This document shows, piece by piece, positions 36,886-47,259 of a stretch of 64,000 nt of DNA. The notes under the pieces were generated by a model. The model was not told the origin of the DNA. It ran no database searches and saw only the letters and a list, made by a program, of their open reading frames with translations. Position 1 is the first letter of the stretch; each line of letters starts with the position of its first letter. The stretch comes from Haematobacter massiliensis (GTDB lineage Bacteria; Pseudomonadota; Alphaproteobacteria; Rhodobacterales; Rhodobacteraceae): the NCBI RefSeq assembly GCF_000740795.1, contig NZ_JGYG01000013.1:21496-85495 (forward strand), written 5' to 3'. Position numbers and translations under genes: made by a program.

Positions 36886-36903
36886 CAGTTTGCCTTCAGC
36901 AAG

Positions 36904-38508
36904 TCAGAACGGAATGTAGCGGGGCAGGACGTTCAGGCTTTTCGCCATCAGCCGCTGAATGCGGGCATCGGCGTCGGCCTCGCTCTCGTTCGTGCCGATC
37001 GGGGTGACATAGCGCACCAGCGCCCCGTCCGTACGGCCGCGGGTCAGGCTGTCCCAGACGACGCTGGCCTTGGCGAGATAATCGTTGGTCATCCGCTTGC
37101 CGCGCTGCTCGAACCAGTAATAGACGAGCTGTTTGGACAACCCTTTCTGGATTACCGCCCGGTTCACGGTGAAGGTACCGTAGGGCGTTCCCGGGAAGCT
37201 CACCTCGTGCGGCTGGAAGGTGAAGATCTCCCAGCCCCCGACCGGGAGACAGACTTCCGGCGAGTGGATGCCGGCGCCTTCCGTCTGCTTCTCGTAATAG
37301 GCCGAGAAGAAATGCACATAGTCCTTCTCGCCCGGTGCGGTATAGGCGGCGTTCATGTAATCGGTCGCGGCCAGCACCCGCTCGATCTCCGGGTCGAGAC
37401 CGGAGGCCGCGCCCGACCATTCCCCGAATTGCCGGGGGAAGAGCGCGAAGGGCTCCCGGTCCATCTGCTGGGCCTGCGGCCCGCCATGCAGCGCCCAGCC
37501 CGCCGACAGGGCAAGCGTCAGCAGTGCCCCCGCCGCCAGCGCCTTCGAGGGGCGGATCGACAGGATGCGCCCCATGAGCGGCGCCATGCCGCGGGTGTCG
37601 AGGTCGATCGCCTCCGCCAGCGGCAGCGGGTTCCGCGTCAGCCGTTGCAGGCCCATCGCCATCAGGAACAGGATGCCGATACAGGCGATGAAGATCACCC
37701 AGCCTTCGAAGAAGTGCAGGAACCCTTCGGCATGCTCGATACCGTAGGAGTTCACCAGCACCCCGATCACCCCGATGCGGAAGGAGTTCATCAGCACGGT
37801 GAGCGGCACGGCCGACAGCATCAGCACAGCCTTGTGCCAGAAGGGGCCGCGATAGAGGATGGCGAAGAGATAGGTGAAGCTCAGGATCGGGAACAGGTAG
37901 CGCAGGCCCGAACAGGCTTCCGCCACCTGCAGCTTGTAGACCCCGAGGTCGATCACATTGCCTTCGAGATAGACCGGCACACCGGCAAGGCGCACGAACC
38001 ACACGCCGATCTCCGACGAGATCCCCTGCAGGAAGATCGTCAGGTGCCAGTAGAGGAACTGTGGCAGCGGCAGCATGAAGATCAGGTGCAGGACAGGAAG
38101 CTGATGATGCTTGCCCCGCTCCCAGCCGAAGACGGTGAGGACCACACCACCCACCCAGATGATCATCGCATAGGTGACGATATCGGGAATGCGGGTGAGG
38201 TTGCCGAACAGCGCAACCGTGAGGCCCAGCAGGATGACGAGGAGTCCCGGCCAGCGGTCCCGTACCTCGGCCGCGGGCGGCGGCATCTGCCGCAACTCCC
38301 GCAGGAAGAGGTAGAGCGAGATCAGCGGTATGAGCGGCCCATGGCTGTATTCCGGCGTGGACCAGGCCTTCGCCAGCGAGACGAAGCCGATCCAGAAGAT
38401 CGGGATCGACCCGGCCAGAAGCAGAATGAACCACATGAAACCGGGGGCGTTCACCGAGGGAAGCGCAGCCGCCAGGGAGGAGCGGGAATTCTCGTTCGCG
38501 GCCGTCAT
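36904..38508 (-). CDS. xrtD: VPLPA-CTERM exosortase XrtD, fused to EpsI domain
   Basis: 534 residues, GAGG seven bases before the ATG. Residues 25-290 form the eight-helix exosortase core with its triad: Cys199 in [11 protein letters not shown], Arg244 in NSFRIG and His265 in FLHFFEGW. Residues about 325-530 are an EpsI (DUF3485) domain with [13 protein letters not shown] at 414-426. The fused architecture is that of XrtD, the transpeptidase-like enzyme that processes VPLPA-CTERM proteins during export. Inner membrane. Last gene of a strand carrying the barrel, export protein, TPR lipoprotein and sugar transferase genes, typical exosortase-associated EPS partners. Confidence 0.93.
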   Translation of the reverse strand: MTAANENSRSSLAAALPSVNAPGFMWFILLLAGSIPIFWIGFVSLAKAWSTPEYSHGPLIPLISLYLFLRELRQMPPPAAEVRDRWPGLLVILLGLTVALFGNLTRIPDIVTYAMIIWVGGVVLTVFGWERGKHHQLPVLHLIFMLPLPQFLYWHLTIFLQGISSEIGVWFVRLAGVPVYLEGNVIDLGVYKLQVAEACSGLRYLFPILSFTYLFAILYRGPFWHKAVLMLSAVPLTVLMNSFRIGVIGVLVNSYGIEHAEGFLHFFEGWVIFIACIGILFLMAMGLQRLTRNPLPLAEAIDLDTRGMAPLMGRILSIRPSKALAAGALLTLALSAGWALHGGPQAQQMDREPFALFPRQFGEWSGAASGLDPEIERVLAATDYMNAAYTAPGEKDYVHFFSAYYEKQTEGAGIHSPEVCLPVGGWEIFTFQPHEVSFPGTPYGTFTVNRAVIQKGLSKQLVYYWFEQRGKRMTNDYLAKASVVWDSLTRGRTDGALVRYVTPIGTNESEADADARIQRLMAKSLNVLPRYIPF

Positions 38509-38702
38509 GGAAATCCTCTAGTCAAATGTGGCCGGGGATAGCCCAGGGCGCCCGGCATATTCGCCGGAAGTATGTCCCTGTATAACATAAGGCTGCACAT
38601 GCGGAAACCGAAGCAAAACCATGACCCGGCCGCGAATGGTACAGAAAATTCACATGGTTGTGAGAGCGTGCCCGGCCGCACGGATCTTTTCAGGTCCTGA
38701 GC

Positions 38703-40181
38703 TCAGGGCCTGAAAAGGAACTGGCGCTGTATGGTCAGGAAGACGGCGTTTTCCTTGGCCGTTCCTGCGGGGCGCTCCAGCTGGGTATATTCGTAACCGC
38801 CCGAAAGCTCCCAGTCCCGGGTCAGGTCATGGGAATAGGCCGCGCGGATCTGACTGCGCGTCCGGTCGCCCCCGGAATCCTGGAGGTTGTTGAGATCGGC
38901 ATAGCTTACGCTCAGCGAAACACCCGAAACCGGGGTCAGCTCATGCGATAGCCGGAGCAGGAAATTGCGCGCCTCCACCTCTTCGTCGTCGCTGTTGGTG
39001 CTGACCGATTGCGACAGCCGTGCGGAAAGGCTCCCATTCTCCAGGTCATGATTGTAGGTGATCGACCCGATGGCGGTCGTCTTGCCGCTGTCGCCCCGCG
39101 AGGCGCCGAGGCTGAGCGCAAGGCTGCCGCTCGGCAGGTCCATTGCGCGGGACACCTGGAGGGTGGAGCGGCTGCCGGAGGTATTCTGGCTCTGGTCGAA
39201 ACTGATTCCGACCGTGCCGTTGGTTAGTTCCTGCGTGGCGCCGAGAGTGCCGATGACCCCGGTCGTCCGCTCTGTTCCGCGGTAGCCGGAGAGATCGGTC
39301 TTCTCGCTCTCGATCTCCTGATAGCCTATGGAGCCATTGAGCGTGAGCCCGGTACCGACCTCATGCACGGCACCCGTAGAGAGCGAGCGGGTCTGCCGGT
39401 CGGTCTGCTCCGTATCGTCGGCGGAATAGTCGCGATACAACCCATCCAGCGTCAGCCGGGTGGTCGGCGTGATCAGGAAGCCGAAACCTGCCGTCGCCGT
39501 ATAGGTTTCGTTGTCTTCGAAGCTCGTGTCGCTCGTCTCAAGGAAGTTCCGCTTGTAGGCGCTCAACCCCGCATTGAAGCTGAGCGGCCCGGACATGCCG
39601 GTGCGGAAGCCGACACTGGCGCGGATCATCTCCCGATACCCGTCGCTGGTTGAAAGATCCTGCGCTTCGAGATCGATATTTTCCTGCACGAGCTGGAACG
39701 GATCGAAGAAGGCGATGTCGGCGCGGTTGTAATAGGCCGACGATGTCAATTCGCTGTCCGCCCCCGTCAGCGTATAGCCGAAGCGGAGGGTCTGGTTGTC
39801 GAAATCGGTCTGGTAGCCGCTGTTCGTCGCATCGCTCGGATAATCGGCCAGACGCAGCACCCCGCTCGCCGCGAGGCTGAGCTTCTGGACATCCGTCTCG
39901 CTCAGGTAGCTGAGGCCGAGGGTGTTATCGACATAGGTGGTGGTTCCTGACGGATCATCCGACAGGTCGTAGTTGTCGCTCACATGCAGTGAGGACGAAA
40001 AGCTGAACGTCAGCAGCGGGTTCGGCAGATCGCCTGCCGCCTGTGCCGGCGCCTCCACAGGCACAAGGGCCGTTCCGGCGAGAAGAAGAAATGCGAGCGG
40101 CAGCCGGCGAAGGCCTGCCGCAGCACGGGACCGCCCGGTCTCCCGGCTGAGGGAAGCGAGGCATGCGGAACGGGCAGGGGT
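38703..40181 (-). CDS. Outer-membrane beta-barrel protein of the EPS cluster
   Basis: 492 residues from ATG 40181, just after the stop of the upstream export gene. A signal peptide (about 20-47, PLAFLLLAGTALVPVEAPAQA) is followed by alternating polar/hydrophobic strands throughout and a barrel-type end (FLTIQRQFLFRP). The pattern, with GLSYLSETDVQKLSLAASGVLRLADYP near the front, resembles the outer-membrane proteins found in PEP-CTERM-associated EPS loci. It probably forms the outer-membrane pore or a surface component for Set B. No enzymatic residues apparent. Confidence 0.8.
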   Translation of the reverse strand, partial: TPARSACLASLSRETGRSRAAAGLRRLPLAFLLLAGTALVPVEAPAQAAGDLPNPLLTFSFSSSLHVSDNYDLSDDPSGTTTYVDNTLGLSYLSETDVQKLSLAASGVLRLADYPSDATNSGYQTDFDNQTLRFGYTLTGADSELTSSAYYNRADIAFFDPFQLVQENIDLEAQDLSTSDGYREMIRASVGFRTGMSGPLSFNAGLSAYKRNFLETSDTSFEDNETYTATAGFGFLITPTTRLTLDGLYRDYSADDTEQTDRQTRSLSTGAVHEVGTGLTLNGSIGYQEIESEKTDLSGYRGTERTTGVIGTLGATQELTNGTVGISFDQSQNTSGSRSTLQVSRAMDLPSGSLALSLGASRGDSGKTTAIGSITYNHDLENGSLSARLSQSVSTNSDDEEVEARNFLLRLSHELTPVSGVSLSVSYADLNNLQDSGGDRTRSQIRAAYSHDLTRDWELSGGYEYTQLERPAGTAKENAVFLTIQRQFLFRP

Positions 40182-40188
40182 CATCTGC

Positions 40189-40842
40189 TTACTCGAACAG
40201 CCGGCGCTGCGGGACGATGATGACATCGCCTTCGGTGATGGTGGTCATGCCGCTGATCCGGTTCTGGCCACCCCCCACATGGTCGAGGTCGAAGAGATAG
40301 ACGGCCGCAGCCTTGGTCCGGGGATCCTGACGGTGGAGTTCGATCCGATTCCGCGCGGCAAAGCGGCTGAGCTGACCGGCCTCGGCCAGGAACTGCAGCA
40401 GCGTGGTGCCGGACTTGATGTCCTTGCGGCCGGGTTCGTTAACTTCTCCCATCACATATACGGGAAATCCTTCCGCGGCAGCGGCGGCGGACTGCGGCGG
40501 CGCGACGCTTCCCACGGTGACATAGACGGTAGGCGTCGCAGCGAAGTTCGGCGAGAGGCCCTGCGTCAGGGCGGAGCGCAGCTGCTCCACCGTCCGGCCG
40601 CTGGCGCGCAGCGTTCCGGCCTGCGGGAAGCTGATGCTGCCATCGGGAAGGACGAGCACGGAACGGTTGAGGCTCGGATCGTCGAGCACCTCGACCTGCA
40701 CCACATCGCCCGGACGCAGGTGATAGCCGCTCTGGGCCGAGGCAGGCGCGGAGAAACCGCCGGCGACGCCGCCCGCCACAAGGGCGACCGCCGCGATACG
40801 TGAAAGGGGGGAAACAAAGATCCCGAGCAAGGTTCTGAACAT
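40189..40842 (-). CDS. Second polysaccharide export protein (Wza-like, non-lipoprotein)
   Basis: 217 residues from ATG 40842. Signal peptide 1-36 ends FSAPASAQ with no lipobox cysteine. The Poly_export domain starts at once (YHLRPGDVVQVEVLDDPSLNRSVLVLPDGSISFPQAG) and one SLBB-like domain follows (PVYVMGEVNEPGRKDIKSG). It is shorter than Wza and lacks the C-terminal membrane helix, so it may need the neighbouring beta-barrel to cross the outer membrane, as in exosortase-linked EPS systems. Seven bases before the barrel gene, hence co-transcribed. Confidence 0.88.
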   Translation of the reverse strand: MFRTLLGIFVSPLSRIAAVALVAGGVAGGFSAPASAQSGYHLRPGDVVQVEVLDDPSLNRSVLVLPDGSISFPQAGTLRASGRTVEQLRSALTQGLSPNFAATPTVYVTVGSVAPPQSAAAAAEGFPVYVMGEVNEPGRKDIKSGTTLLQFLAEAGQLSRFAARNRIELHRQDPRTKAAAVYLFDLDHVGGGQNRISGMTTITEGDVIIVPQRRLFE

Positions 40843-41059
40843 CAGGCGCACCCGTTGGGGAATGGTTACGATCAGGGATAGGAGGTTTGCGGGCAGGTGG
40901 AAAGCCGAGCTCCGCAAAAGGCGAGGACTGCGACACTTCTGCCGCGGTTCTGAAGAAAAATCCGCCGGAATAAAAGGCTTGCCCGGCAAAGTTCCGCTGG
41001 GCAAGCCCGTCATTCCTTTCCGGTGGCCCTCTGCGGCGGCCATTTTCGGCAACGGCTGC

Positions 41060-43537
41060 TCAGTTGCGCGCCTCGGGTGTCGAGACCACAGGCGCATCCG
41101 GCACGGCAAGGCGGGCAAGCTCCGCCTTTACCCGGTCGGCATAATCGGCAGGAAGCGGAATGGCCCCCTCATCGAGCCGGAGGAGAAGCTGCTTCGCCTC
41201 ATCCTTCCGCCCCAGCGCAGAATAGGTCATGGCAAGGTGATACTGCACCGTCCCATCCTGCGGCAGGCCTTGGGCGGCAGGTTCCAGATTGCTGAGCGCC
41301 TCGTCAAAGTTGCCGCGCCGGTAGGCGATCCAGCCATAGGTGTCCTGGAAGGCAGGCACCGTCGTTCCGCGAAGCCGCCGGGCGACCGTATAGGCCCTGT
41401 CGAGGCTTGCGTCGTCACTCCGGTAACCGGCCAGCAGGCTGGCGAGGTTGTTGGCAATGATCGGCGAATTCGAATCGCGCTCGTACATCGCCTCGTAGAG
41501 AGTGATCGCCCCGTCGATATCGCCGGATTTCTCCAGAATGCCCGCCTTGATCCAGGAAAGCGTGGGCGCCGTCGGAATGGCGGCAAGACCCGCCTCCAGC
41601 ACCTTGCCCGCGCCTTCCGTGTCGCCGGTGCTGAGCAGCGCATTGTGCAGCGCGGCCCAGCCCATCTCGAAACCGGGATGCGATTGGGTAAGGGCGCGCA
41701 TCTCGTCAAGCCCTTCCTTCTGCCCGGCAGAGAGCAGCACGGCGGCATGGAGGTAAAGGGCCGTCGGATTGTCGGGCGTCTTGGCGAGCAGGGCATCGGC
41801 CTGGCGCAGGGCCTCCTGCGTGTCGCCGCGCAGCAGGCTGGTGCGAATCAGGGCAAGCTCCACGCCGGGACCACTGTCCCCCTCCGCGGCCAGACCGCGC
41901 AGGAAGGCGGCGAGTTCCTGATCCTGGTTCAGCGCGGCGAGCCGGTTCGCCGTGATCTCATTGGCGGAGTTGACCGCCTGATCGGTACCGATCTCCTTCA
42001 GGGTGCGCACGACATGATCGGCGCGCGGCCAGTCCTTCATCGCGACATAGACGCGCCCCAGCGCGGAGAGCAGGTCGACGTTGCGCGGCTGAAGCCGGAG
42101 CGCGTTGACCAGCGCATCCTCCGCCGGAAGATGCTTGCCGTCCTGCTCGAGGAAGGCGGCATACCGCAGCGATTCGGACGGCGCCCGGCTGGAGGCGACC
42201 ACCGCCTGGGAAAGCATCTCCCCCATCAGGTCTCGGCTGCCGTCCCGCTCATGCGCGCGGGCCATGAGCGTCATGATCTGCGGATCGCGGGGAGCATATT
42301 CGAGGGCGGAGCGGAGCGCGACCAGCGCATCGCCGGTCCTGTCGTCGTCGATCAGCCAGTTGCCCTTGAGTTTAAGCGCATCGACATCGCTGGGCGTGGA
42401 GGCGAGCACCTCCTCCACCAGAGCCCGGCCGCCAACCTTGTTGCCGACCTGCGCCATCATCCGCGCGAGCGTCACGCGCGCCTGGTTCAGCACATCCGGT
42501 TCGGGCTTGCTGTCGATGATCGACTGCATTTCGGCCATGGCGCCATCGCGGTTTCCGGCGTCGAAATCGATCCCGGCGCGCATGGTGCGGTAGATACCGA
42601 CCTTCGGCGGGTTGCCGGCGACGATGCGGTCGATCTCCTGCCGTGCGGCGGGCATGCCGCGGGTCTGGGCGATGAAGGACACCAGCCGCTGGCGCGCCGC
42701 CGGATCGGCGGAGGCCGGATCGACGCGGCTGCGCAGAAACTCCTCGGCCGCCTCGGGACGTTTCTGGTTGATGAACAGGCCGAGCAGCGAATTCTCGATC
42801 TCTGTGTCTTCGGGATTGGCAAGGGCCATCTGGCGCAGCTGCGCCTCAAGATCATCGGTCCGGCCGAGCTGGAAGAGCGCGGCGGCCCGCATCCGCTGAA
42901 ACTCGAAGGAGTTGGGGTCGTGCTGCAACCCTTCGTCGAGCGAGGCCAGCACGGCCTCCCAGTCCGACTTGCGCACCAGACTGTCGAGCGTCACCCGCCG
43001 CGCGACGACAAGCTCGGGATGCTGCCCGACCAGCGCCTGAGCACGCTGCAGCGCCGCCTGTCCGGCAGCCTCGTCCCGGCTCATCAGCGCGGCCCGGTAG
43101 TCGATCATCGCGCCGATGCCCTGAACCTCCGGCTCATCGGGCGCCAGACGCAGCGCGGCGCGGCCGTAACGGTCCGCATCGTCCCAGTTACTCGCATCGA
43201 GCGCCATCTCCGCCAGCGCCCGGTTGCCCTCTGCATTGTCAGGATATTGTTCGACGAGGCGGAGATACTGGCTGTAGGCCTCCCGCACGCTGCCCTGCTC
43301 CCGCAGGAGCCGTGCATAGGTCTGCCTTGCCTCCTGGTGATTTCCGTCGAGAGAGAAGACGTTGCGGAATTCCACCATCGCCCGGCTGACATCGCCCTGC
43401 TCCAGCAGGGCAAGCCCGGACTCGTAGTGTTTCTGCGCCTTTTCCTCGGAGGATTCGCAGCCCGCGAGCAGCCCGATACCAGCCGCCAGCGCAATACCGA
43501 GGCCGATCCGCCCCCGAAGAACCTTCCTGCCCGTCAC
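41060..43537 (-). CDS. TPR-repeat lipoprotein (PrsT-like)
   Basis: 825 residues from GTG 43537, which has GAAGGTGAG in front and gives a basic lipoprotein signal (TGRKVLRGRIGLG...LLAGC, Cys27); ATG 43555 in frame would add an acidic leader. The remainder is a long run of about 15-18 tetratricopeptide repeats to the C-terminus. Large TPR lipoproteins of this layout accompany exosortases and EPS genes (PEP-CTERM system TPR lipoproteins) and likely scaffold periplasmic export, in the way AlgK/PelB do. Between the sugar transferase and export-protein genes. Confidence 0.88.
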   Translation of the reverse strand: MTGRKVLRGRIGLGIALAAGIGLLAGCESSEEKAQKHYESGLALLEQGDVSRAMVEFRNVFSLDGNHQEARQTYARLLREQGSVREAYSQYLRLVEQYPDNAEGNRALAEMALDASNWDDADRYGRAALRLAPDEPEVQGIGAMIDYRAALMSRDEAAGQAALQRAQALVGQHPELVVARRVTLDSLVRKSDWEAVLASLDEGLQHDPNSFEFQRMRAAALFQLGRTDDLEAQLRQMALANPEDTEIENSLLGLFINQKRPEAAEEFLRSRVDPASADPAARQRLVSFIAQTRGMPAARQEIDRIVAGNPPKVGIYRTMRAGIDFDAGNRDGAMAEMQSIIDSKPEPDVLNQARVTLARMMAQVGNKVGGRALVEEVLASTPSDVDALKLKGNWLIDDDRTGDALVALRSALEYAPRDPQIMTLMARAHERDGSRDLMGEMLSQAVVASSRAPSESLRYAAFLEQDGKHLPAEDALVNALRLQPRNVDLLSALGRVYVAMKDWPRADHVVRTLKEIGTDQAVNSANEITANRLAALNQDQELAAFLRGLAAEGDSGPGVELALIRTSLLRGDTQEALRQADALLAKTPDNPTALYLHAAVLLSAGQKEGLDEMRALTQSHPGFEMGWAALHNALLSTGDTEGAGKVLEAGLAAIPTAPTLSWIKAGILEKSGDIDGAITLYEAMYERDSNSPIIANNLASLLAGYRSDDASLDRAYTVARRLRGTTVPAFQDTYGWIAYRRGNFDEALSNLEPAAQGLPQDGTVQYHLAMTYSALGRKDEAKQLLLRLDEGAIPLPADYADRVKAELARLAVPDAPVVSTPEARN

Positions 43538-43597
43538 ATTCTCACCTTCGTCCATGGCGCCCGGACCAATCCCGGACGCATTTTTTCAGAGACGAGG

Positions 43598-44284
43598 TTA
43601 GTATCCCGTCCCCCGCACAACAACAGCCACTGTACGCAGGAGAATTGACAAATCCTTTACGAAAGACAGGGAGTTGTAATAATCGAGATCAAATTTCGCG
43701 CGGCCCGCGAAAGAGCCTTCGTTGCGGTCCGACACCTGCCACGATCCGGTAATGCCGGGACGCAGCTCATAATAGGCCTGGCCGGGATAGAGCGCGCGCT
43801 GTTCCGGCATCATGGGGCGCGGCCCGATGAGGGACATGTCTCCCTTGAGCACGTTCCAGAGCTGCGGCAGTTCGTCGAGCGAGGTCTTGCGCAGGATGCG
43901 GCCCGCAAAGGTGATGCGGGGGTCGGACTTGAGTTTCTGCGTCTCGTCCCATTCGGCGCGGGCGGCCGGGTCGGAGGCGAGATATTCCTCGAGCTTCTCC
44001 TTGGCGTTTGGAACCATGGTGCGGATCTTCAGCAGGCTGAAGTGACGCCCGCCGCGGCCCACGCGCTCCTGACGGTAGAAGGGGGAATGCCCGTCCATCA
44101 TCACGAAGCCCGCCATGATGGCAAGCACGGGAAGGACGAAGGGAAGCGCCAGGACGATGAGGAGGATGTCGATCGTCCGTTTCGCGCCATTCCGGTAAAT
44201 GCCCGAAGGGGTGGCGAGGGGATTGTCCTGATCGAGGGAGGAAGAAAGGCCTGTCTGCGAAGCGGAATTGAAATGTACAGTCAT
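43598..44284 (-). CDS. WcaJ/ExoY-type initiating sugar-phosphate transferase
   Basis: 228 residues from ATG 44284. One hydrophobic re-entrant helix (about 37-61) is followed by the cytoplasmic bacterial-transferase domain with KIRTM at 86-90, RKTSLDELPQLWNVLKGDMSLIGPRP at about 132-157 and ELRPGITGSWQVSDR. It moves a hexose-1-phosphate, probably glucose or galactose, from UDP-sugar to undecaprenyl phosphate. The short N-terminus without extra helices is ExoY-like rather than full WcaJ. Starts Set B and reads away from the ATPase gene across a 569-base divergent region. Confidence 0.93.
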   Translation of the reverse strand: MTVHFNSASQTGLSSSLDQDNPLATPSGIYRNGAKRTIDILLIVLALPFVLPVLAIMAGFVMMDGHSPFYRQERVGRGGRHFSLLKIRTMVPNAKEKLEEYLASDPAARAEWDETQKLKSDPRITFAGRILRKTSLDELPQLWNVLKGDMSLIGPRPMMPEQRALYPGQAYYELRPGITGSWQVSDRNEGSFAGRAKFDLDYYNSLSFVKDLSILLRTVAVVVRGTGY

Positions 44285-44853
44285 AAGTCCGTTCCCGTTT
44301 CCGAGGCTCCCAGGGGGGAGGAAGAGCCTGCAGCGTGGAGCAACACGATTCTGCCGTGCCAATATATGCGGTGCCGGTGCGTTAACAGAATGCTTACCAT
44401 TCTTTCTCGCGCCCGCAAAGGGAGTTTGGGCATTAATGTTAATCGTCCACCCCCCAACAACATGAAAATACAGTTTTTCTCACACGTGCACATTGATTGT
44501 GCAGTTGCAGCATTGCGAATTGTTTCACTTTGCCGCACATTGTTCGCAGATCAGGGTGAAGCGTCGCCGCGGAAGCGGCTAAACCGCCGAAGGGACTTCA
44601 ACATAATCGTGAACATGCCCCACCGCCTCTTGCCTTGTCGTCCCCGGACCGACGAAACTGGACTCTCGGCCTCCGGTCAGGCAGCGGGCATAATCGACGG
44701 GGCGGAGGATTGTGCCCATCCTGCCGCAAATTGGAGAGATCTGCACAGAGGGGTTTCGTCCCCCGGTTGCAGGGTGATTGTTTGAGAGCGGAGTGCTATA
44801 GGCATCCCGCAAGGGACCGACCAGGTCCGGACGAGAGTAACTGAAGGCAATTC
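44285..44853. promoter_or_regulatory. Divergent promoter region between Set B arms
   Basis: 569 bases, AT-rich in 44380-44620. ATTAA-TG-TTAAT lies at 44432-44443, and TGCA/GCAA-rich motifs recur near 44485-44520. No open frame is credible. It must drive both the sugar-transferase-to-xrtD strand and the ATPase-to-polymerase strand, so it is the likely control point for Set B. Confidence 0.55.
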
Positions 44854-45717
44854 ATGGCCCCACAGCAGCTTTACGCGGAATTCTTCGGCCTTCGGGAGCG
44901 TCCCTTCACGCTGCTGCCGGATCCTTCCTTTCTCTACTGGTCGGCCCAGCATCGCCGCGCCTTCTCGGTTCTGGAATTCGGCATCCTGTCCCGCGCACCG
45001 ATCACGCTCATCACCGGCGAGATCGGCTCTGGCAAGACGACGCTGCTGCGCGAACTGCTGAACCGGCTGGAGGAGGACGTGACCATCGGTCTCGTCTCCA
45101 ACGCGCAGGGCGGGCGGGGGGAGCTTCTGCAATGGGTGCTGAACGCGCTCGCCGTGCCGATCACGCCGGGCGAGACCTATGTGCAGATGTTCCAGAAGCT
45201 GCAGGAGTTCCTGATCACCGAATATGCCGCCGGGCGGCGGGTGATCCTGATCTTCGACGAGGCGCAGAACCTCTCCATCGAGGGGCTGGAGGAACTCCGG
45301 CTGCTCACCAACATCAACTCCGGCAAGGACGAGCTGATCCAGCTCATCCTCGTCGGCCAGCCCGAGCTGAAGGCGATGGTGCTGCATCCCAACATGCGCC
45401 AGCTCGCGCAGCGGGTGGCGGCCTCCTTCCATCTGAACGCGATGGATGCCGATGCGGTCGCCGGATACATCGCCCATCGGCTGGTGAAGGCCGGGGGCAC
45501 GGGGACGGAATTCACCCCCGGGGCGGCCACCGCCATTCATGCCGCCACGCGCGGCGTGCCGCGGCTCGTCAACCAACTGTGCGATTTCTGCATGCTTTAC
45601 GCCTGGAGCAGCGAAACCCCACAGGTCACGGAAGAAACCGTTCAGAACGTTCTTGAAGATCAGGTATTCTTCGGTGCCAACGCGCTTGGCCCGGAAGAAG
45701 AGGAGACGACGGCGTGA
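44854..45717 (+). CDS. AAA ATPase of exosortase-associated EPS clusters
   Basis: 287 residues, GAAGG six bases upstream. The opening YAEFFGLRERPFTLLPDPSFLYWS is typical of ExeA/GspA-like ATPases, including the PEP-CTERM-associated ATPase family. Walker A GEIGSGKTT at 55-63, Walker B VILIFDEAQ at 128-136, and a C-terminal helical lid (TRGVPRLVNQLCDFCML). Probably powers or regulates assembly at the cytoplasmic face of the membrane. Its stop overlaps the start of the chain-length gene by four bases. Confidence 0.9.
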   Translation: MAPQQLYAEFFGLRERPFTLLPDPSFLYWSAQHRRAFSVLEFGILSRAPITLITGEIGSGKTTLLRELLNRLEEDVTIGLVSNAQGGRGELLQWVLNALAVPITPGETYVQMFQKLQEFLITEYAAGRRVILIFDEAQNLSIEGLEELRLLTNINSGKDELIQLILVGQPELKAMVLHPNMRQLAQRVAASFHLNAMDADAVAGYIAHRLVKAGGTGTEFTPGAATAIHAATRGVPRLVNQLCDFCMLYAWSSETPQVTEETVQNVLEDQVFFGANALGPEEEETTA

Positions 45718-47225
45718 AGGCCACTCTCAAATATTACACCTCCGTCTTTCTGCGGCGGCTGCACTGGTTCCTGATCCCGGCCGTGGCGATCACCGCCATC
45801 GGTATCATCATCGCGATGACCCTGCCGCCGACCTATGTCTCCGCGACCCGCTTCGTGGTCGAAGAGCCGCAGATCCCATCGCGTCTTGCCGCTCCCACGG
45901 TAACGACATCGCCGCTCGAACGGTTGCAGATCATCGAACAGCGGCTGATCTCCCGCTCCAATGTCATCGACGTGGCGCGCCGGGTCAACATTCCCGGTAT
46001 CGCGCAGATGAGCGCCGACGACATCGCGAGCTACATGAACAGCCGGACGACGACGAAGATCATCGCCCCGCGCGAAGGCGCAACGCAGATGACCATCTCC
46101 TTCGACGCGCCCACGCCCCAGCTGGCGGCCGCCGTGGTCAACGAATATCTGAGCGTCATCCAGCGGGACGACGTGGAATCCCGCACCGGCATGGCAGGCC
46201 AGACCTACGACTTCTTCCAGCAGGAAGTCGAACGGCTCTCGACCGCCCTGAACGAGCAGAGCGCCAAGATCCTCCGCTTCAAGGCAGAGAATGCCGACGC
46301 GCTCCCGGAAGATCAGTCCTATCGCCAGCAACAGCTCATCACCATGCAGGCGCGGCACGACCAGCTCGGGCGGGACATCTCGAGCCTGACCGAACAACGG
46401 GCCCGCGTCATTCAGGTCTTCCAGTCCACCGGGCAGATCCAGGCGGTCACCTCGCAGAATGCGAGCCCCCAGCAACAACAGCTTGCCCAGATGCGGAACC
46501 AGCTGAACCAGGCGCTGGCCGTCTATGCCCCCGACAATCCCCGCATCCGTATCCTGAAAAGCCAGATCGCCCAGCTTGAAGCCACCATCGCCGGCACGGC
46601 CCAGCCGGACCAGAGCGACCCGCTCAAGGCCCAGATGGCCGAGATCGACGGACGGATCGGCACCCTCAAGGCGCAGGAAGAGCAGCTTCAGGGCGAAATC
46701 AGCCGCATTCAGGATGCGATCAGCCGCGCTTCGGTGAACAATGTCGCTCTCGCCGCATTGCAGCGTGACTATGACAATATCCAGAGCCAGTATTCCTCGA
46801 TCCAGAATCGTCTTTTCGACGCCTCCACGGGCGAAAGGATCGAACGCCAGGCGCGCGGGCAGCGCATCACCATCCTGCAACAGCCGGTGGTGCCCAGCAA
46901 CGCGGCCAAGCCCAACCGGATTCTGATCGCGGGCGGGGGTCTCGGCGCCGGCATTCTCGCCGGTCTGGCTCTCGTGTTGCTGATGGATCTCCTGAACCGC
47001 TCGCCGCGCCGACCGGAGGATATCGTCAAGAAACTCGGGATCATGCCGATCGCCACGATTCCCTACATCCGCTCCTCGCGGGAGGCCGTGGTGCACCGGA
47101 GCCTCAAGGCGGCGCTGATCCTGCTCATTCTCATCTGTGTTCCGGCCATCGTCTGGAGCATCCATACCTATTATCAGCCGCTCGACGTTCTCGCCGAGCA
47201 GGTCAAGGAACAGATCGGCCTCTGA
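45714..47225 (+). CDS. Wzz/GumC-type chain-length determinant without kinase
   Basis: 503 residues, GTG start overlapping the ATPase stop (GTGA). Membrane helix at about 18-40, Wzz domain, long coiled coil (about 170-380), a second helix before 425, and a further helix near the C-terminus (LKAALILLILICVPAIVWSIHTYYQP). It lacks P-loop motifs; the kinase is the separate next gene, the split layout of Gram-positive-like and XrtA-type systems. Sets polymer length in Set B. Inner membrane and periplasm. Confidence 0.9.
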   Translation: MKATLKYYTSVFLRRLHWFLIPAVAITAIGIIIAMTLPPTYVSATRFVVEEPQIPSRLAAPTVTTSPLERLQIIEQRLISRSNVIDVARRVNIPGIAQMSADDIASYMNSRTTTKIIAPREGATQMTISFDAPTPQLAAAVVNEYLSVIQRDDVESRTGMAGQTYDFFQQEVERLSTALNEQSAKILRFKAENADALPEDQSYRQQQLITMQARHDQLGRDISSLTEQRARVIQVFQSTGQIQAVTSQNASPQQQQLAQMRNQLNQALAVYAPDNPRIRILKSQIAQLEATIAGTAQPDQSDPLKAQMAEIDGRIGTLKAQEEQLQGEISRIQDAISRASVNNVALAALQRDYDNIQSQYSSIQNRLFDASTGERIERQARGQRITILQQPVVPSNAAKPNRILIAGGGLGAGILAGLALVLLMDLLNRSPRRPEDIVKKLGIMPIATIPYIRSSREAVVHRSLKAALILLILICVPAIVWSIHTYYQPLDVLAEQVKEQIGL

Positions 47226-47259
47226 CAGGCCGGGAAACGATCGTGACGGAGACATTCTG

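Noticed and set aside
40862..43648. Plus-strand open frame of about 930 codons opposite the TPR lipoprotein gene
   Set aside because: The minus strand encodes an unmistakable lipoprotein signal and TPR repeats; the plus-strand frame is a shadow.
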